From Herminiimonas arsenicoxydans (GTDB lineage Bacteria > Pseudomonadota > Gammaproteobacteria > Burkholderiales > Burkholderiaceae_D), in the NCBI GenBank assembly GCA_000026125.1, contig CU207211.1, positions 3,286,001-3,350,000 of the forward strand: DNA of 64,000 nucleotides, read 5' to 3'. Position 1 is the stretch's first letter; each line of letters begins with the position of its first letter. Position numbers and translations under genes: made by a program. Under the pieces are notes generated by a model. The model was not told the DNA's origin. It saw only the letters and a program-made list of their open reading frames with translations, and searched no databases. Below are positions 63,366 to 64,000 of the stretch, piece after piece.

Positions 63366-64000
63366 ATGCGACGCACACTGGTTCCTGTTATCGATACACC
63401 GCCGCTGCCGCCTGCTTTGGGTAGCGTCGTGCACACCTTGCAAGGCAAGACGATGGGCACCAGCTGGTCGGTCAAGCTGGCGGCCGACGCTGCGCGACGC
63501 TTATTACCTTTACAGGAATTGATTCAGCATCAGCTCGATACCGTCATTGCGCAAATGAGTACATGGGAAACTGACTCCGACCTGAGTCGCTACAACCAGG
63601 CCGCAGCCGGTTCATGGCATCGTTTGCCAGATGAGTTTTTCCGCGTGCTTGAGTATGCGTTGGATGTCGCGCAGGCAAGCGATGGCGCTTACGACCCGAC
63701 GGCGGGAGCATTGGTCAATGCCTGGGGTTTCGGCCCGACACAGCGCTATACCGAAGAAGGCTTTGTTGTTCCAGGCAATACAGCACTCGATTTCGCACGC
63801 GCGCAATGCGGCTGGCAACGCATACAACTCGACAAGGCCGCACATCGCGTCCTGCAACCCGGCAATGCGACCATCGATCTGTCTGCCATTGCCAAGGGTT
63901 TCAGCGTCGACCAGATCGCGCGCGCGCTGCTGCAGCGGGGCATAGACAGTTTCCTGGTAGAGGTCGGCGGCGAGTTGCGCGGCGCCGGCGTCAAGCCGGA
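63366..64000 (+). CDS. apbE: FAD:protein FMN transferase ApbE (3'-partial)
   Basis: About 211 codons are visible before the window ends. ApbE pattern: GKTMGTSWSVKLA near residue 29, then STWETDSDLSRYNQA, DGAYDPTAGALVNAWGFGP and TIDLSAIAKGFSVDQIA. ApbE attaches FMN covalently to threonine residues of membrane or periplasmic flavoproteins. There is no lipoprotein signal in the visible start. It follows the DUF4198 gene by 72 bp, in the same iron-regulated group. Confidence 0.92.
   Translation, partial: MRRTLVPVIDTPPLPPALGSVVHTLQGKTMGTSWSVKLAADAARRLLPLQELIQHQLDTVIAQMSTWETDSDLSRYNQAAAGSWHRLPDEFFRVLEYALDVAQASDGAYDPTAGALVNAWGFGPTQRYTEEGFVVPGNTALDFARAQCGWQRIQLDKAAHRVLQPGNATIDLSAIAKGFSVDQIARALLQRGIDSFLVEVGGELRGAGVKP

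Overview
The window is about 64 kb of ordinary chromosome from a betaproteobacterium, most likely Burkholderiales/Oxalobacteraceae (Herminiimonas/Janthinobacterium-like). That placement is inferred from gene content and style: a tandem cyanophycin synthetase pair, ATGA-overlapped operons, a c5-type cytochrome, and DUF2164, DUF2288 and VF530 proteins. I see no phage, insertion sequence, integrase or CRISPR array.

Layout. 1-3938: end of a cyanophycin synthetase operon (a degenerate paralogue followed by a complete CphA) closed by a terminator. 4091-24432: a 20-kb organosulfonate island, the most interesting part. It has two divergent regulator/operon units, each headed by a paralogous GntR/UTRA repressor gene and each with the same operator-like element overlapping the -35 box of a sigma70-type promoter. 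Operon A encodes a TSUP permease, a periplasmic NitT/TauT-type binding protein, a four-subunit succinate dehydrogenase-like complex and a two-subunit class I fumarase-like hydratase. Operon B encodes SuyAB (sulfolactate sulfo-lyase), the ATPase and permease of an ABC transporter, SlcC and ComC (the two sulfolactate dehydrogenases), SoeABC (cytoplasmic sulfite:quinone oxidoreductase) and a SulP transporter. The ABC transporter is split between the operons, which ties them together. I infer that operon A extends sulfolactate catabolism to a C4 sulfonate such as sulfosuccinate.

24537-35340: FNR-type promoter and universal stress protein, tRNA-Arg, cytochrome c5, yqjD/yqjE/yqjK-like genes, a dihydrolipoamide dehydrogenase-like enzyme, small envelope proteins, an aminopeptidase, an MscS channel, a PACE transporter, tRNA-Val and tRNA-Asp, and a palindrome-rich intergenic stretch. 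35341-46000: queH, dinB, tandem small secreted proteins, small conserved genes, slyX, rep, ktrBA and a BON lipoprotein. 46294-50263: a complete ectoine/hydroxyectoine cluster (ectR-ectA-ectB-ectC-ectD) with a palindromic operator candidate. 50277-55407: elaA-like, DUF2164, priA, a 1.1-kb AT-rich non-coding region with three 67-bp repeats that each carry three DnaA boxes, then hemE. 55525-61000: glpD, a PilZ protein, a glpD remnant, a cupin, a YajG-like lipoprotein and a small heat-shock protein. 61184-64000: a Fur-box-headed operon (PepSY membrane protein, DUF2271, DUF4198, ApbE) that runs off the window.

Calls rest on reading translated sequences and motifs by eye. No database search was run.
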